Shown in pieces: positions 35,373 through 43,892 of a DNA stretch of 64,000 nucleotides (position 1 is the stretch's first letter; every line of letters begins with the position of its first letter). The notes beneath the pieces were generated by a model that was not told the DNA's origin, searched no databases, and saw only the letters and a program-made list of their open reading frames with translations. Source of the DNA: Selenihalanaerobacter shriftii (lineage in GTDB: Bacteria > Bacillota > Halanaerobiia > Halobacteroidales > Acetohalobiaceae). The DNA is taken from the NCBI RefSeq assembly GCF_900167185.1, contig NZ_FUWM01000009.1:1-64000 (forward strand). The letters are read 5' to 3'. A program made the position numbers and the translations under genes.

Positions 35373-36152
35373 ATGAAAAAGAGTAGAAGAAGAAAGGAAT
35401 CATTTCTTAGTTACATATTGAATTGGAAAACAACTTTTGCTTTAGGACTAATAGTAACTTCAGCAGTTGTCTATTATATTCATTATAATATATTTAAAGA
35501 TTTGCATCATATTTTAATCTTTCTTGTAGAGGATATAGCATTTATACCAATTGAAGTATTAATTGTAAGCTTAATTATTCATAGATTATTAGAGGCTAGG
35601 GATAAGCAAAAGATGTTAAAGAAATTAAATATGGTTATTGGAGCTTTTTATAGTGAATTAGGAAATGATTTAATTACAAAATTTGTTTCTTTAGATATAA
35701 ATTGTCAAGACTTTAGATGTAAATTACAATTAGATTCATCATGGTCAGAAGATGAATTTCAGGAAGCAAGGAATGAATTGTTGAATTATGAACATAATAT
35801 AAAAATTGAGAATATTGAAGAACTTCAGGCCATAAAAGAGTTCTTATCTGAAGAAAAATCATTTTTACTTGATCTTTTAGAGAACCCTAATTTATTAGAA
35901 CATGATTCATTCACTGATTTATTGTGGGCAGTATTTCATTTAACCGAAGAGCTTATGTATAGAGAGAATATTCAAAAAATGTCCGCAAAAGATATAGAGC
36001 ATATAGAAGGTGATATACAGCGGGCTTATGTGCATTTAATTGAAGAATGGATTTTTTATATGGATCATTTGGAAAAGGATTACCCATATTTATTTTCTTT
36101 AGCCGTTAGAATAAATCCATTTAATGATAAATCAAATGTAGAAATCAAATAA
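35373..36152 (+). CDS. Hypothetical membrane protein, 259 residues
   Basis: Basic N-terminus (KKSRRRK), two membrane helices (about 17-36 and 43-70), then a long helical cytoplasmic part rich in Glu and Leu, with no known catalytic motif. Good SD (caggaggt). Two cysteines in INCQDFRCKL. Likely monocistronic. Function not recognised. Confidence 0.75.
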   Translation: MKKSRRRKESFLSYILNWKTTFALGLIVTSAVVYYIHYNIFKDLHHILIFLVEDIAFIPIEVLIVSLIIHRLLEARDKQKMLKKLNMVIGAFYSELGNDLITKFVSLDINCQDFRCKLQLDSSWSEDEFQEARNELLNYEHNIKIENIEELQAIKEFLSEEKSFLLDLLENPNLLEHDSFTDLLWAVFHLTEELMYRENIQKMSAKDIEHIEGDIQRAYVHLIEEWIFYMDHLEKDYPYLFSLAVRINPFNDKSNVEIK

Positions 36153-36235
36153 TTGCTGTTAGTAAAATGATGAGGTTAAGTCTTAGAAAAGATTTTATGT
36201 CATTATTTAAGAATCATTTATCATATTTAATTAAA

Positions 36236-37603
36236 TTAAGATGTTTTTTTGATATCTTCTAATAAATTATTAACTACATAAAAGAACCATGTAGTACTAA
36301 TTACTCCGAAGATTACATTAGATACTGCCATTCCTGTCCAAAGGCCACTTGGTCCAGTATCAAAAATAAATATCAAAAGCCATGATAAAGGAAGTGCAAC
36401 AATTCCAAATCTAATAAGATTATTAATAAAAGCTGGAGAACCATGTCCGATTCCTTGAAAGGAAGCTATTGATAAGAAACCTAGACCTAAGAAACCATAT
36501 GTTAACGAAACATATTTAAAGTATTGAACTCCATATTTAATTACTTCTGGATTTGAATTAAATAATTTAACTAAGGTTTTAGGTATAAAGAAAAAGATAA
36601 TTCCAACTCCACTCATAATCCCAAAAATTAGTTTTAATCCAGCAGTAGTTATTTTTTTAGTTCGATTTAGTTTATTAGCTCCAAAGTTATATCCTACCAT
36701 GGTAGTCATTGTAGCCGCTAAGCCTAAGCCTGGTAAGACGGCTAATGTGTCTAATCTAAACCCTAATCCAAAGGCCGCTACTATATTTGGTCCAAAAGCA
36801 GAAGCCAACTTATTAAAGCCTACTAAAGCTACTGAAAAAATAGCTTGCGATATAGAAGCAGGAAATCCAACTTTGATAATTTTAATAATAATATTAAAAT
36901 CAAATTTAAAGGATTTAATGTCTAATGATAATACATTATCAGATTTCAGAAAATAGAATAATGTCCAAATAGTAGCTATACCTCTAGCAATTACAGTAGC
37001 TAAGGCGGCTCCTTTCATGTCTAAGCGAGGAAAAAAACTTAATCCAAATATTAAAAAAGGATCTAATAGTATATTAACTATTGTAGCTATTCCAAGATTA
37101 ATCATAGAGGTAGTCATGTTACCTTGACCACGTAAAATTCCATCTAAAGAGCTAAATAGAAAAATAAAAAGGCTACCTGAAAAGATAATTGTGATATAAT
37201 CTAATGTTAATGGCATTAATTCAGTAGTTGCTCCCATAAATTTAAATATTTTAGGAGCTAATCTTAATCCGAAAATAGTAAATATAAAACTGACTAAAAA
37301 TGCTAACAAGATAGTATGTAAGATAGCATTTTTAGCTTCTTTATATTGGTTAGACCCTAATAATCTGGATAGTAAAGAACTTCCACCAATAGCTATACCA
37401 TTACCAATAGAAACCATGAACATTACTACAGGGAATGTTAAGCTAATAGCAGCTAAACCATTGGCTCCTAATTTTCCAACAAAATAGGTATCTACTATAT
37501 TAAACATTGTCTGCATTAACATCCCGATTATAATTGGTAATGATAGTTTCAATAATGTTGGTAAGATTTTACCTTCTAAAATTAATTTTCTTTTATCTGC
37601 CAT
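36236..37603 (-). CDS. MATE family efflux transporter
   Basis: 455 residues from the ATG with first base 37603 (SD aaaggtgggg). Twelve hydrophobic helices in two homologous halves, with MATE features PIIIGMLMQTMFNIVDTYFVG in the first half and FPASISQAIFS plus GFRLDTLAVLPGLGLAATMT in the second. Exports cationic drugs or metabolites using Na+ or H+; a Na+-driven mode is plausible in a halophile but not shown. Confidence 0.93.
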   Translation of the reverse strand: MADKRKLILEGKILPTLLKLSLPIIIGMLMQTMFNIVDTYFVGKLGANGLAAISLTFPVVMFMVSIGNGIAIGGSSLLSRLLGSNQYKEAKNAILHTILLAFLVSFIFTIFGLRLAPKIFKFMGATTELMPLTLDYITIIFSGSLFIFLFSSLDGILRGQGNMTTSMINLGIATIVNILLDPFLIFGLSFFPRLDMKGAALATVIARGIATIWTLFYFLKSDNVLSLDIKSFKFDFNIIIKIIKVGFPASISQAIFSVALVGFNKLASAFGPNIVAAFGLGFRLDTLAVLPGLGLAATMTTMVGYNFGANKLNRTKKITTAGLKLIFGIMSGVGIIFFFIPKTLVKLFNSNPEVIKYGVQYFKYVSLTYGFLGLGFLSIASFQGIGHGSPAFINNLIRFGIVALPLSWLLIFIFDTGPSGLWTGMAVSNVIFGVISTTWFFYVVNNLLEDIKKTS

Positions 37604-37686
37604 CAAACCCCACCTTTGTTATAGTTACCAACAGATTATACCATCTATATTATTATGTTGTCAAACGAATTAGACATTTGTCAATT

Positions 37687-37720
37687 TAAAAAGGTGGAAG
37701 GAATTCCTCCCACCTTTTTA
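37687..37720. terminator. Bidirectional-looking terminator
   Basis: AAAAAGGTGG / CCACCTTTTT stem with an inner AGGAATTCCT palindrome; it lies just beyond the 3' end of the SASP gene on the minus strand. Confidence 0.8.
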
Positions 37721-37723
37721 AAG

Positions 37724-38005
37724 CTAATAGTAATCATTTACCATAGCATTTTCTGCTTGTTTAATCATCTTTTTAACCATTTGACCTCCAATTTGTCCAC
37801 CTAAATTTCCTCCAATTTTTCCTGCATCTTTAGCTTTTAAATTTCCATTATACCCTCTTTGTAATGGTACATTTTCTTTTTGGGCTACATCGAATTTTAT
37901 TTGATTTAAGTTATTACGATACTCAGAGTTATTTGGTGAATCTATATACCCTAGTTCTTGGGCAATTTCAAGTTTGAATTTGTTCATTGCTTTTTGTTTG
38001 TCCAA
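37724..38005 (-). CDS. Small acid-soluble spore protein, alpha/beta type
   Basis: 93 residues; start TTG at 38005 with SD aggagg. Signature features of alpha/beta SASP: KLEIAQELGY near the N-terminus and KIGGNLGGQIGGQMVKKMI at the C-terminus. Binds and protects DNA in the spore core and is degraded on germination. Expression is expected from SigG-type promoters late in the forespore, but I did not identify one. Confidence 0.92.
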   Translation of the reverse strand: MDKQKAMNKFKLEIAQELGYIDSPNNSEYRNNLNQIKFDVAQKENVPLQRGYNGNLKAKDAGKIGGNLGGQIGGQMVKKMIKQAENAMVNDYY

Positions 38006-38176
38006 GGTTTATATCCTCCTTTCAATTATTCTATAATTATAGTATTCCATGGTGCAAAATGATTTATGTTATTAAAAGAATTACAGTGTAATTACTTTCT
38101 GTCAATTTGGATATGCTATAAGTTAAATATTTCATTGAATATGAAAAGGGATATGAAGAAAGAGGAGTGTGATATT

Positions 38177-38305
38177 CTATTCATTATCTTTAACTTTTTT
38201 CATATGGTGATGCTGATTAATTAATGCTTGTATATATTCCTTACGAGTAATTTGTTGGTTGATTAATTTATAGATTAAATTTGATTTATGTTTTAATTTC
38301 TTCAT
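38177..38305 (-). CDS. Small basic protein, 42 residues
   Basis: ATG with first base 38305, preceded at about 11 nt by the SD aaaggagc. Forty-two residues, Lys/His/Gln-rich (MKKLKHKSNLIYKLINQQIT then RKEYIQALINQHHHMKKVKD). The central RKEYIQALI helix resembles a SHOCT-like or coiled segment. No family assigned. It fills an otherwise empty gap between the SASP and DUF1657 genes. Confidence 0.55.
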   Translation of the reverse strand: MKKLKHKSNLIYKLINQQITRKEYIQALINQHHHMKKVKDNE

Positions 38306-38488
38306 TCTTATTAATCAGCTCCTTTTGGAATTGTAATATAATTTGGTTCTATTATTAGTTTACTTATTATTATTTGTTTCATACTAGTATATCTTAACAA
38401 GGATAAAGTTGGAGGTTAAAACATTAAATAAAAGTTATAAAAATATTAAGATCTGGCAAACTAAGTATAGAAATAAGGAGGTGAGCAA

Positions 38489-38695
38489 ATGACAACAAAG
38501 GATGATCTTCAGCAAACTTTAAGTGCTATGGAAGGTTTAAAAAGTCAGTTAGAGATTTTTGCTCAAGATACTAATGATCAAGAAGCATCTCAAATGTATA
38601 ATAACTTAGCTCAAAATTTAAATAATACTGCTCAGCAGTTAAAAGGTAGAGCTGATTACGTTAAACAAGAAGAGCCACAATATCAGGGGAATTAG
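38489..38695 (+). CDS. DUF1657 protein
   Basis: 68 residues, helical, with the family pattern QQTLSAMEGLKSQLEIFAQDTND...AQMYNNLAQN and the C-terminal EEPQYQGN. DUF1657 proteins occur in spore formers, often near spoVA and spore-germination genes; function unknown. SD aaggaggtga. Confidence 0.88.
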   Translation: MTTKDDLQQTLSAMEGLKSQLEIFAQDTNDQEASQMYNNLAQNLNNTAQQLKGRADYVKQEEPQYQGN

Positions 38696-38727
38696 CAAAG
38701 ATTATAATTATGTAAAATATTTTAAAA

Positions 38728-38764
38728 TAATAAGCGATCACCAACTTGGTGATCGCTTATTTTA
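38728..38764 (+). terminator. Rho-independent terminator
   Basis: AATAAGCGATCACCAA / TTGGTGATCGCTTATT stem (38728-38761) with tttta tail after the DUF1657 gene. Confidence 0.88.
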
Positions 38765-38832
38765 TAGTCTAAATTAGCATAAAATTAAATTTGTTTCATA
38801 TACTATTTAAAAAGCTAGGAGGTGTAATAATA

Positions 38833-39375
38833 ATGAAAGCAACAGGAATAGTAAGAAAAATAGACAATTTAGGTAGAGTAGTAATTCCTAAAGAAATACG
38901 CAAAGAAATGAAAATTAATAATGGTAACACTCTAGAAATCTTTGTAGATCAAGATGATAGTGTGATTTTAAAGAAGTATAGTCCAGTAGAAGAACTAGAT
39001 AGACTTGAAGACTATATTGATACATTAATAGAAACTACTGAGTGTAATGTTATGATTACAGACACAGATAAAGTAGTAGCTGGTTCTAAAGAGATGGAGC
39101 GATATGCTAAAAGACCAGTTGGTCATGGAGTTAAGCAAGCTATGGAGAATAGGAATACTGAAATAATTGAAACTGCTACAGAAGCTAATATTTGTGAAGG
39201 GTGTAATAAGCATGATAAATGTGAATTAGGATCGGTATTAATTTCACCAATTATTAAACAAGGTGATGTGTTAGGAGCTATAATTTTATCTTCAGAGAAT
39301 AGGGCCTTAGGAGATTATGAAAGTAAGATTGCAGAAACTTCGTCGAAAATTTTTAGTAAACAACTAGGGTTATAA
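38833..39375 (+). CDS. spoVT: Stage V sporulation protein T (AbrB-type regulator)
   Basis: 180 residues from the ATG at 38833 (SD aggaggtg). N-terminal AbrB/MazE swapped-hairpin DNA-binding domain (ATGIVRKIDNLGRVVIPKEI) and a C-terminal GAF-like domain (about 55-178) with the cysteine pair CEGCNKHDKCELG. SpoVT is a forespore regulator of SigG-dependent genes. Full length. Confidence 0.93.
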   Translation: MKATGIVRKIDNLGRVVIPKEIRKEMKINNGNTLEIFVDQDDSVILKKYSPVEELDRLEDYIDTLIETTECNVMITDTDKVVAGSKEMERYAKRPVGHGVKQAMENRNTEIIETATEANICEGCNKHDKCELGSVLISPIIKQGDVLGAIILSSENRALGDYESKIAETSSKIFSKQLGL

Positions 39376-39415
39376 TAATTACTATTAATAGAATTATAAT
39401 AATTTAAAATTACTT

Positions 39416-39454
39416 AAATTAGAGTCTCCCTTATATAAGGGAGACTCTAATTTT
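39416..39454. terminator. Terminator after spoVT
   Basis: Perfect palindrome AGAGTCTCCCTTAT and complement (39421-39448) with AAATT before and AATTTT after. Confidence 0.88.
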
Positions 39455-39471
39455 GTGATAATAATCACAGA
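39452..39471. promoter_or_regulatory. Perfect Crp/Fnr-type operator TGTGA-N6-TCACA
   Basis: TGTGATAATAATCACA at 39454-39469 is an exact consensus Crp-family dyad. A start site 41.5 bp from its centre would fall at about 39503, with an AT-rich hexamer (TTAAAT) in the -10 position, as expected for class II activation of the NapH-like gene at 39561. Confidence 0.7.
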
Positions 39472-39560
39472 TAAAGTATGATATTTAAACTTTAAATTTT
39501 TGATTAAATAGATTAAACTAGTAAGTATAGTACTGATTTAATCAAATTGGAGGGGAAATT

Positions 39561-40574
39561 ATGAAAGATTCAGTAAAAAATTCAGTAAAAAACATAGTAA
39601 AGGTTAGAAATATTATTCAAGCATCTTTTATTATCCTATTATTATATATGGGATGGCGATTTTATCAATTCATTCGTTACTTTGAAACCGGAGGAGCAAC
39701 AGAATTTATAACTAGACCCCCAGGAGTAGAAGGATTTTTGCCAATTAGTGCCTTATTAGGATTAAAACAATTGTTAGAAGTTAAAGTTTTTGACCCTATT
39801 CATCCAGCAGCATTAGTCTTACTTTTAAATATAATATTAATTTCATTTTTGTTTAAAAAAGGATTCTGTAGTTGGATTTGTCCAATTGGAACTATTTCTG
39901 AAGCTTTTGGTAAACTTGGAGAAAAAATATTTGGTAGGACTTTTGAACTACCTAATATTATAGATTGGTTTTTGATGTTGCCTAAATATATTATCTTAGC
40001 TTTTTTTGTGAAAACTATCTTTTTAGATATGTCAATAATGGCAGTAATAAACTTCATGCAATCTCCTTATAATTTAATAGCAGATGTAAAAATGTTATAT
40101 TTCTTTTTAGATTTAAGCCCTTTAGCAATTAAAGTTTTAATCTTTTTATCTGTAGCTTCAATTTTAATCAAGAATTTTTGGTGTAGGTACTTATGTCCGT
40201 ATGGTGCTTTATTAGGAATAGTTAGTGTATTCAGTCCAGTTAAGGTGACTAGAAATGAAGATAGATGCATTGATTGTGGCAAATGTACGAAAGTATGTCC
40301 TAATCAAATTCAGGTTCATGAAAAAGAACAGGTGGTATCACCAGAATGTGATGCTTGCTTAAATTGTATTAGTAATTGTCCATATTCAGAAGATGCTTTA
40401 AGTTTATCTATCTATAAGAAGAAAACATTATCTTTAATTAAATATTCTATTCTACTGATAGGAGTATTTATAGCAATAATTATGATTGCTAAAATAACAG
40501 GTTATTGGGAAACAAAGATTGGTATTGAAGTATATAAAGAATTGATTCCTAAAGCTGAATATCTTAATCATTAA
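39561..40574 (+). CDS. NapH/CcoG-like 4Fe-4S membrane electron-transfer protein
   Basis: 337 residues: about five membrane helices with the paired motifs CSWICPIGTISEAF and CRYLCPYGALLGIVS, then a cytoplasmic ferredoxin domain with CIDCGKCTKVCP and CDACLNCISNCP, then a last helix. This layout is shared by NapH, NosR C-terminal part, RdxA/CcoG and YccM, which exchange electrons between quinol or flavin and periplasmic partners. Alone in its transcription unit, behind a perfect Crp/Fnr dyad and before a strong terminator. The redox partner is unknown. Confidence 0.88.
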   Translation: MKDSVKNSVKNIVKVRNIIQASFIILLLYMGWRFYQFIRYFETGGATEFITRPPGVEGFLPISALLGLKQLLEVKVFDPIHPAALVLLLNIILISFLFKKGFCSWICPIGTISEAFGKLGEKIFGRTFELPNIIDWFLMLPKYIILAFFVKTIFLDMSIMAVINFMQSPYNLIADVKMLYFFLDLSPLAIKVLIFLSVASILIKNFWCRYLCPYGALLGIVSVFSPVKVTRNEDRCIDCGKCTKVCPNQIQVHEKEQVVSPECDACLNCISNCPYSEDALSLSIYKKKTLSLIKYSILLIGVFIAIIMIAKITGYWETKIGIEVYKELIPKAEYLNH

Positions 40575-40575
40575 A

Positions 40576-40613
40576 TTAAAAAACAACTGTCATTAGACAG
40601 TTGTTTTTTAATT
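40576..40613 (+). terminator. Rho-independent terminator
   Basis: AAAAAACAACTGTC / GACAGTTGTTTTTT stem with atta loop, after the NapH-like gene. Confidence 0.9.
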
Positions 40614-40622
40614 TTGTTGATA

Positions 40623-40673
40623 TTGAAACTTTTTTATGAATAAATTATAATAAATAAATGCCTAATTAGGCAT
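40623..40673 (+). promoter_or_regulatory. Promoter with operator palindrome for the ZIP transporter
   Basis: TTGAAA (40623-40628), 17-bp spacer, TATAAT (40646-40651). A perfect 16-bp palindrome ATGCCTAATTAGGCAT (40658-40673) covers the expected transcription start, a classic repressor position. The core CCTAATTAGG is reminiscent of DtxR- or Fur-like metal-regulator sites, but the regulator is not identified; the ArsR/SmtB gene two genes downstream is another candidate. Confidence 0.65.
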
Positions 40674-40736
40674 AATAACTTACATAAAATAAATTAAGGT
40701 AAAAATGTATAAATAAGTTTAAAGGAAGGTGAAGAA

Positions 40737-41477
40737 ATGGAAAGACTTTTGATTATGAGCTTTATAGCGGGTTTAGCTATTGGTTTAGGTGGATTATTAG
40801 TATTCATTATTGAGAACTTAAGTAAAAAATTGTTAGCAACCATATTAGGGTTTTCAGCTGGAATAATGTTATTTATTACTTTATTTAAAATGTTACCTTC
40901 ATCTATAGCCAAAGGTGAAATATTATATACTATAATTGGTTTAATAATTGGATTCTCTTTAACATTCGTATTAGATAGAATAACACCTCACCATTGTTTC
41001 CATCGTTTACATCATCAGGATGAAGATGGAACAGTTAAAGATAATCAATTAATTAAGATGGGATTATTTATTGGATTAGGGGTGGCGTTACATAATTTAG
41101 TAGAGGGATTAACAGTTGGTGCTGGTCATTTTACAGAAGATAATTTAGGAATATTTATTGCGTTAGCCTTGGCTTTTCATAATATTCCTATTGGAATAGC
41201 AATTGCTACTCCATTAAAACTAGGTAATTTGAATAATTTGAAAATTATCTTAATTACAATTCTTGTAGGACTATTTACTCCTTTAGGTGCTGTCATTAGT
41301 CTATTTTTATATCAATTATCAGATATATTCTTTTCTTTAAGTTTAGCTTTAGCTGGGGGAATTATGTTGAATATAATTGGGAGAGAATTAATTCCTGAAT
41401 CATATGAATACCATAAAGGTTTTGCCAGTTTAGGATTAATTTTAGGTATGGTCTTTATTCAACTACTTCATCATTAG
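40737..41477 (+). CDS. ZIP family metal transporter
   Basis: 246 residues, eight hydrophobic helices. Metal-binding helix motifs HNLVEGL (helix 4) and HNIPIGIA (helix 5) are characteristic of ZIP/ZupT proteins; the variable cytosolic loop is His-rich (HHCFHRLHHQDED). Transports divalent metals such as Zn2+, Fe2+ or Mn2+, usually inward. The operator at its promoter and the linked metal sensor imply metal control. Confidence 0.92.
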   Translation: MERLLIMSFIAGLAIGLGGLLVFIIENLSKKLLATILGFSAGIMLFITLFKMLPSSIAKGEILYTIIGLIIGFSLTFVLDRITPHHCFHRLHHQDEDGTVKDNQLIKMGLFIGLGVALHNLVEGLTVGAGHFTEDNLGIFIALALAFHNIPIGIAIATPLKLGNLNNLKIILITILVGLFTPLGAVISLFLYQLSDIFFSLSLALAGGIMLNIIGRELIPESYEYHKGFASLGLILGMVFIQLLHH

Positions 41478-41546
41478 AGCATTATTGACAGATAAATATC
41501 TATTATTTATAATTGAAGATAAGGCATTCGAAAGGATTGGTGAAAT

Positions 41547-41915
41547 ATGGATGATGATAAATGTTTAAGTTGTGAAGTTTATAAGTTACATGAAGAAAAT
41601 ATTAAGTTAATTGAAGAAAGAGAATTATCAGAGGATATAATTATGAAATTAGCAGAAACTTTTAAAGTATTAGGGGATCCAACTCGAATAAAGATTATTA
41701 ATGCACTAAGTAATGTTGAGCTCTGTGTCTGTGATATATCTGAGCACTTAGAAATGAGTTCTTCAGCTGTCTCACATCAGTTAAGAGTTTTAAGGAATTT
41801 AAATTTAGTTAAATATCGAAAAGAAGGTAGATCGGTTTATTATTCTTTAGATGATGATCATATTTTACAATTATTTAGTCAATGTTTAGAACATGTTTTA
41901 GAAGAAAATAATTAA
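41547..41915 (+). CDS. ArsR/SmtB-CadC family metal-responsive repressor
   Basis: 122 residues: N-terminal Cys pair (CLSCEVYKLH), winged helix with FKVLGDPTRIKIINAL and the recognition helix SSSAVSHQLRVLRNL, the alpha-3 metal site ELCVCD, and a C-terminal helix D-H...H (DDDHILQLFSQCLEH) matching the alpha-5 zinc site. This residue set is that of CadC/SmtB sensors of Cd, Pb and Zn. Located 69 bp after the ZIP gene with its own SD; likely cotranscribed. Confidence 0.93.
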   Translation: MDDDKCLSCEVYKLHEENIKLIEERELSEDIIMKLAETFKVLGDPTRIKIINALSNVELCVCDISEHLEMSSSAVSHQLRVLRNLNLVKYRKEGRSVYYSLDDDHILQLFSQCLEHVLEENN

Positions 41916-41931
41916 ATAATCATTATTTATT

Positions 41932-41975
41932 CCATCGTTAATCTTTAAAGAGTTTAACGATGGTTTTTATTTTGT
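41932..41975 (+). terminator. Rho-independent terminator
   Basis: CCATCGTTAA / TTAACGATGG stem with loop tctttaaagag-like and tttttattttg tail after the ArsR gene. Confidence 0.85.
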
Positions 41976-42068
41976 GTTTTTATTCTAGTAAAGATTATCT
42001 ATTACATGAATAGAAATAAATTTAATTGAAATAATAAAGGTGAAAAATATTATATAGGGGGAATTGAT

Positions 42069-42749
42069 ATGGATAAAACAGGCCAAGGAACCAAAAAAGA
42101 TATATTGGCAAAAGGTGCAATATTACAAAGAGATGGTAGTTACGCTATAGCTCCTCATGCGCCAGGGGGAATTATGGAACCAGATGACTTAATCAAAATA
42201 GGTGAAGTAGCTAAAAAGTATAATTGTGAAGTTGTTAAAGCCACTTCTTCTCAGAGAATCGCCATAGTTGGATTAGAAGAATCAGATATAGATGCTGCCT
42301 GGCAAGATTTAGGGATGGATCCTGGTTATGCAATTGGTATATGTGTTAGAAGTATTAAAATTTGTCCAGGAACTACATTCTGTAAGCGTGGTCAACAGGA
42401 TTCAGTGGGGATTGGATTAAAGCTAGATGAAAAGTATCATGGAATTGATATGCCTGGTAAGTTTAAGATAGGAGTCAGTGGATGTCCTAATAAATGTATG
42501 GATACTGAATTTAGAGATATTGGGTTAATGGGTACAGCAAAAGGATTTACTATTTATGTAGGAGGACGTGGTGGAGTAAAGGCAAGGTTAGGTGATGTAC
42601 TAATTAGTAATCAGCCAGAAGAAGAAACATTACAGATTATTGATAATATTATTAATTATTTCAAAGATACAGGAGAAGAAAGAGAAAGATTAGGTGAATT
42701 TATAGATAGAGTAAGCTTTGATAAATTCAAAAATAAAGTACTTTCTTAG
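42069..42749 (+). CDS. Small assimilatory-type siroheme sulfite reductase (P590/alSiR-like)
   Basis: 226 residues, about half a normal sulfite reductase. Siroheme-[4Fe-4S] ligands are present: CPGTTFC (C-x5-C) and GCPNKC (C-x3-C), with TSSQRIAIVGLEE and the GVSGCPNKCMDTEFRDIGLMGT context. Length and sequence match the low-spin 27-kDa sulfite reductase known from Desulfovibrio vulgaris and Methanosarcina. It reduces sulfite (or nitrite) with six electrons. The next gene, 38 bp downstream, encodes a hexaheme cytochrome, a likely electron donor; that pairing is inferred. Confidence 0.88.
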   Translation: MDKTGQGTKKDILAKGAILQRDGSYAIAPHAPGGIMEPDDLIKIGEVAKKYNCEVVKATSSQRIAIVGLEESDIDAAWQDLGMDPGYAIGICVRSIKICPGTTFCKRGQQDSVGIGLKLDEKYHGIDMPGKFKIGVSGCPNKCMDTEFRDIGLMGTAKGFTIYVGGRGGVKARLGDVLISNQPEEETLQIIDNIINYFKDTGEERERLGEFIDRVSFDKFKNKVLS

Positions 42750-42787
42750 ATTTAGAGTGGTGAGGTGATTATTAGGAGGGAGGAAAA

Positions 42788-43309
42788 ATGGCTAAGGATT
42801 ACTTAAATTGGAAAGTATTAATTGGGGCTTTAATCGTTTTAGGAATTGTAGGTTTCGGTACTATTAAATATACGGAAAGACCTGAATTCTGTACTAGTTG
42901 TCATGAGATTCAACCTGCTTATAACTCTTGGAGTACTTCTACTCATGATGGGGTTAATTGTATGGAGTGTCATGCAGATCCAGGAACGTTAGGACTACTT
43001 AAAAGAAAGCTATTTGCCACTAAAGAGATATATAAACATATTACTGGTCAAACAGAGAACATTGAAGGAGAAGTACCTGGAGAACGTTGTTTAGAGTGTC
43101 ATGAAGAAATCGGTGAATTAAAAGAGATTGATCAATTAAATATTCCTCATCAAAAGCATTTAGATGCTAATGTAGAATGTGCTGCTTGCCATGAAAATGT
43201 AGTACACGGTAGTGCTGGTTATCGTAGACCGGGGATGAAGGTTTGTTCTAAATGTCATGATGTGTATAATCCAAATAAGTGTACTAAATGTCATCAAAAA
43301 GTTAATTAA
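42788..43309 (+). CDS. Membrane-anchored hexaheme c-type cytochrome (NapC/NrfH-related)
   Basis: 173 residues: short cytoplasmic start, one membrane helix (about 9-25), then an extracytoplasmic domain with six CXXCH heme sites (CTSCH, CMECH, CLECH, CAACH, CSKCH, CTKCH). The first part (FCTSCHEIQPAYNSWSTSTH) resembles NapC/NrfH quinol dehydrogenases, which have four hemes; the two extra sites lie at the C-terminus. It carries electrons from membrane carriers to a partner. Its maturation needs CcmF/CcmH-type machinery such as that at 486-2931. SD aggagggagg. Confidence 0.92.
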   Translation: MAKDYLNWKVLIGALIVLGIVGFGTIKYTERPEFCTSCHEIQPAYNSWSTSTHDGVNCMECHADPGTLGLLKRKLFATKEIYKHITGQTENIEGEVPGERCLECHEEIGELKEIDQLNIPHQKHLDANVECAACHENVVHGSAGYRRPGMKVCSKCHDVYNPNKCTKCHQKVN

Positions 43310-43342
43310 AGGTTATTTGAATATAGAGGAGTTGCCAATATA

Positions 43343-43789
43343 ATGCCAGATATTATTTTTTTAGTAATTGCCTTAATAGCTGGAGTATCTATGGCTATTC
43401 AGGGTTCATTAAATTCAGTTTTAGGTAAAATAGCTGGATTATGGGAGGCTACATTTGTTGTTCATATAATAGCTACTATTTTAGTAGCTATTATCATCTT
43501 CATACTAAACTTAGATAAAGGTGATTTTACTAATTTAGTAAATGCTCCTTGGTATACTTATTTAGGTGGTGCCTTGAATGTAATTATTCTTTATGGAGTG
43601 GTGATTAGTATTCCACAATTGGGAGTAGCTAATGCTACTACCGCTATCATTGTAGGGCAGGTAACTACTGCCGTAATTATTGATCATTTTGGATTTTGGG
43701 GTTTGGATTCAGTTGCATTTCACTGGATTAAGTTAGTAGGAGTAGGTTTATTAGCCTTCGGGGCACGTTTATTATTAAGCACTAGATAA
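43343..43789 (+). CDS. YdcZ/DUF606-type DMT superfamily membrane protein
   Basis: 148 residues with five hydrophobic helices; motifs GVSMAIQGSLNSVLGKIAG and WYTYLGGALNVIILYGVV match the DMT_YdcZ family of small drug/metabolite exporters. Substrate unknown. Starts 33 bp after the cytochrome gene with SD gaggag, so it may share that transcript. Confidence 0.9.
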   Translation: MPDIIFLVIALIAGVSMAIQGSLNSVLGKIAGLWEATFVVHIIATILVAIIIFILNLDKGDFTNLVNAPWYTYLGGALNVIILYGVVISIPQLGVANATTAIIVGQVTTAVIIDHFGFWGLDSVAFHWIKLVGVGLLAFGARLLLSTR

Positions 43790-43827
43790 AAAAATATTAA
43801 TTTATAGGAAATTATAATTAGCTTTTC

Positions 43828-43857
43828 TTGACAATTTCACATATGATATTATATAAT
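43828..43857 (+). promoter_or_regulatory. Promoter of the ferredoxin gene
   Basis: Consensus TTGACA (43828-43833), 18-bp spacer, TATAAT (43852-43857), 35 bp before the ferredoxin ATG. Confidence 0.75.
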
Positions 43858-43892
43858 ATTATTGGTATCCCCAATTGGGAGGGGGTAAATTA

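Noticed and set aside
36699-36956. Plus-strand frames opposite the MATE gene and similar frames opposite nuo, sulfite reductase and tatC genes
   Set aside because: They are antisense shadows of well-supported genes, without SD sites or family features.
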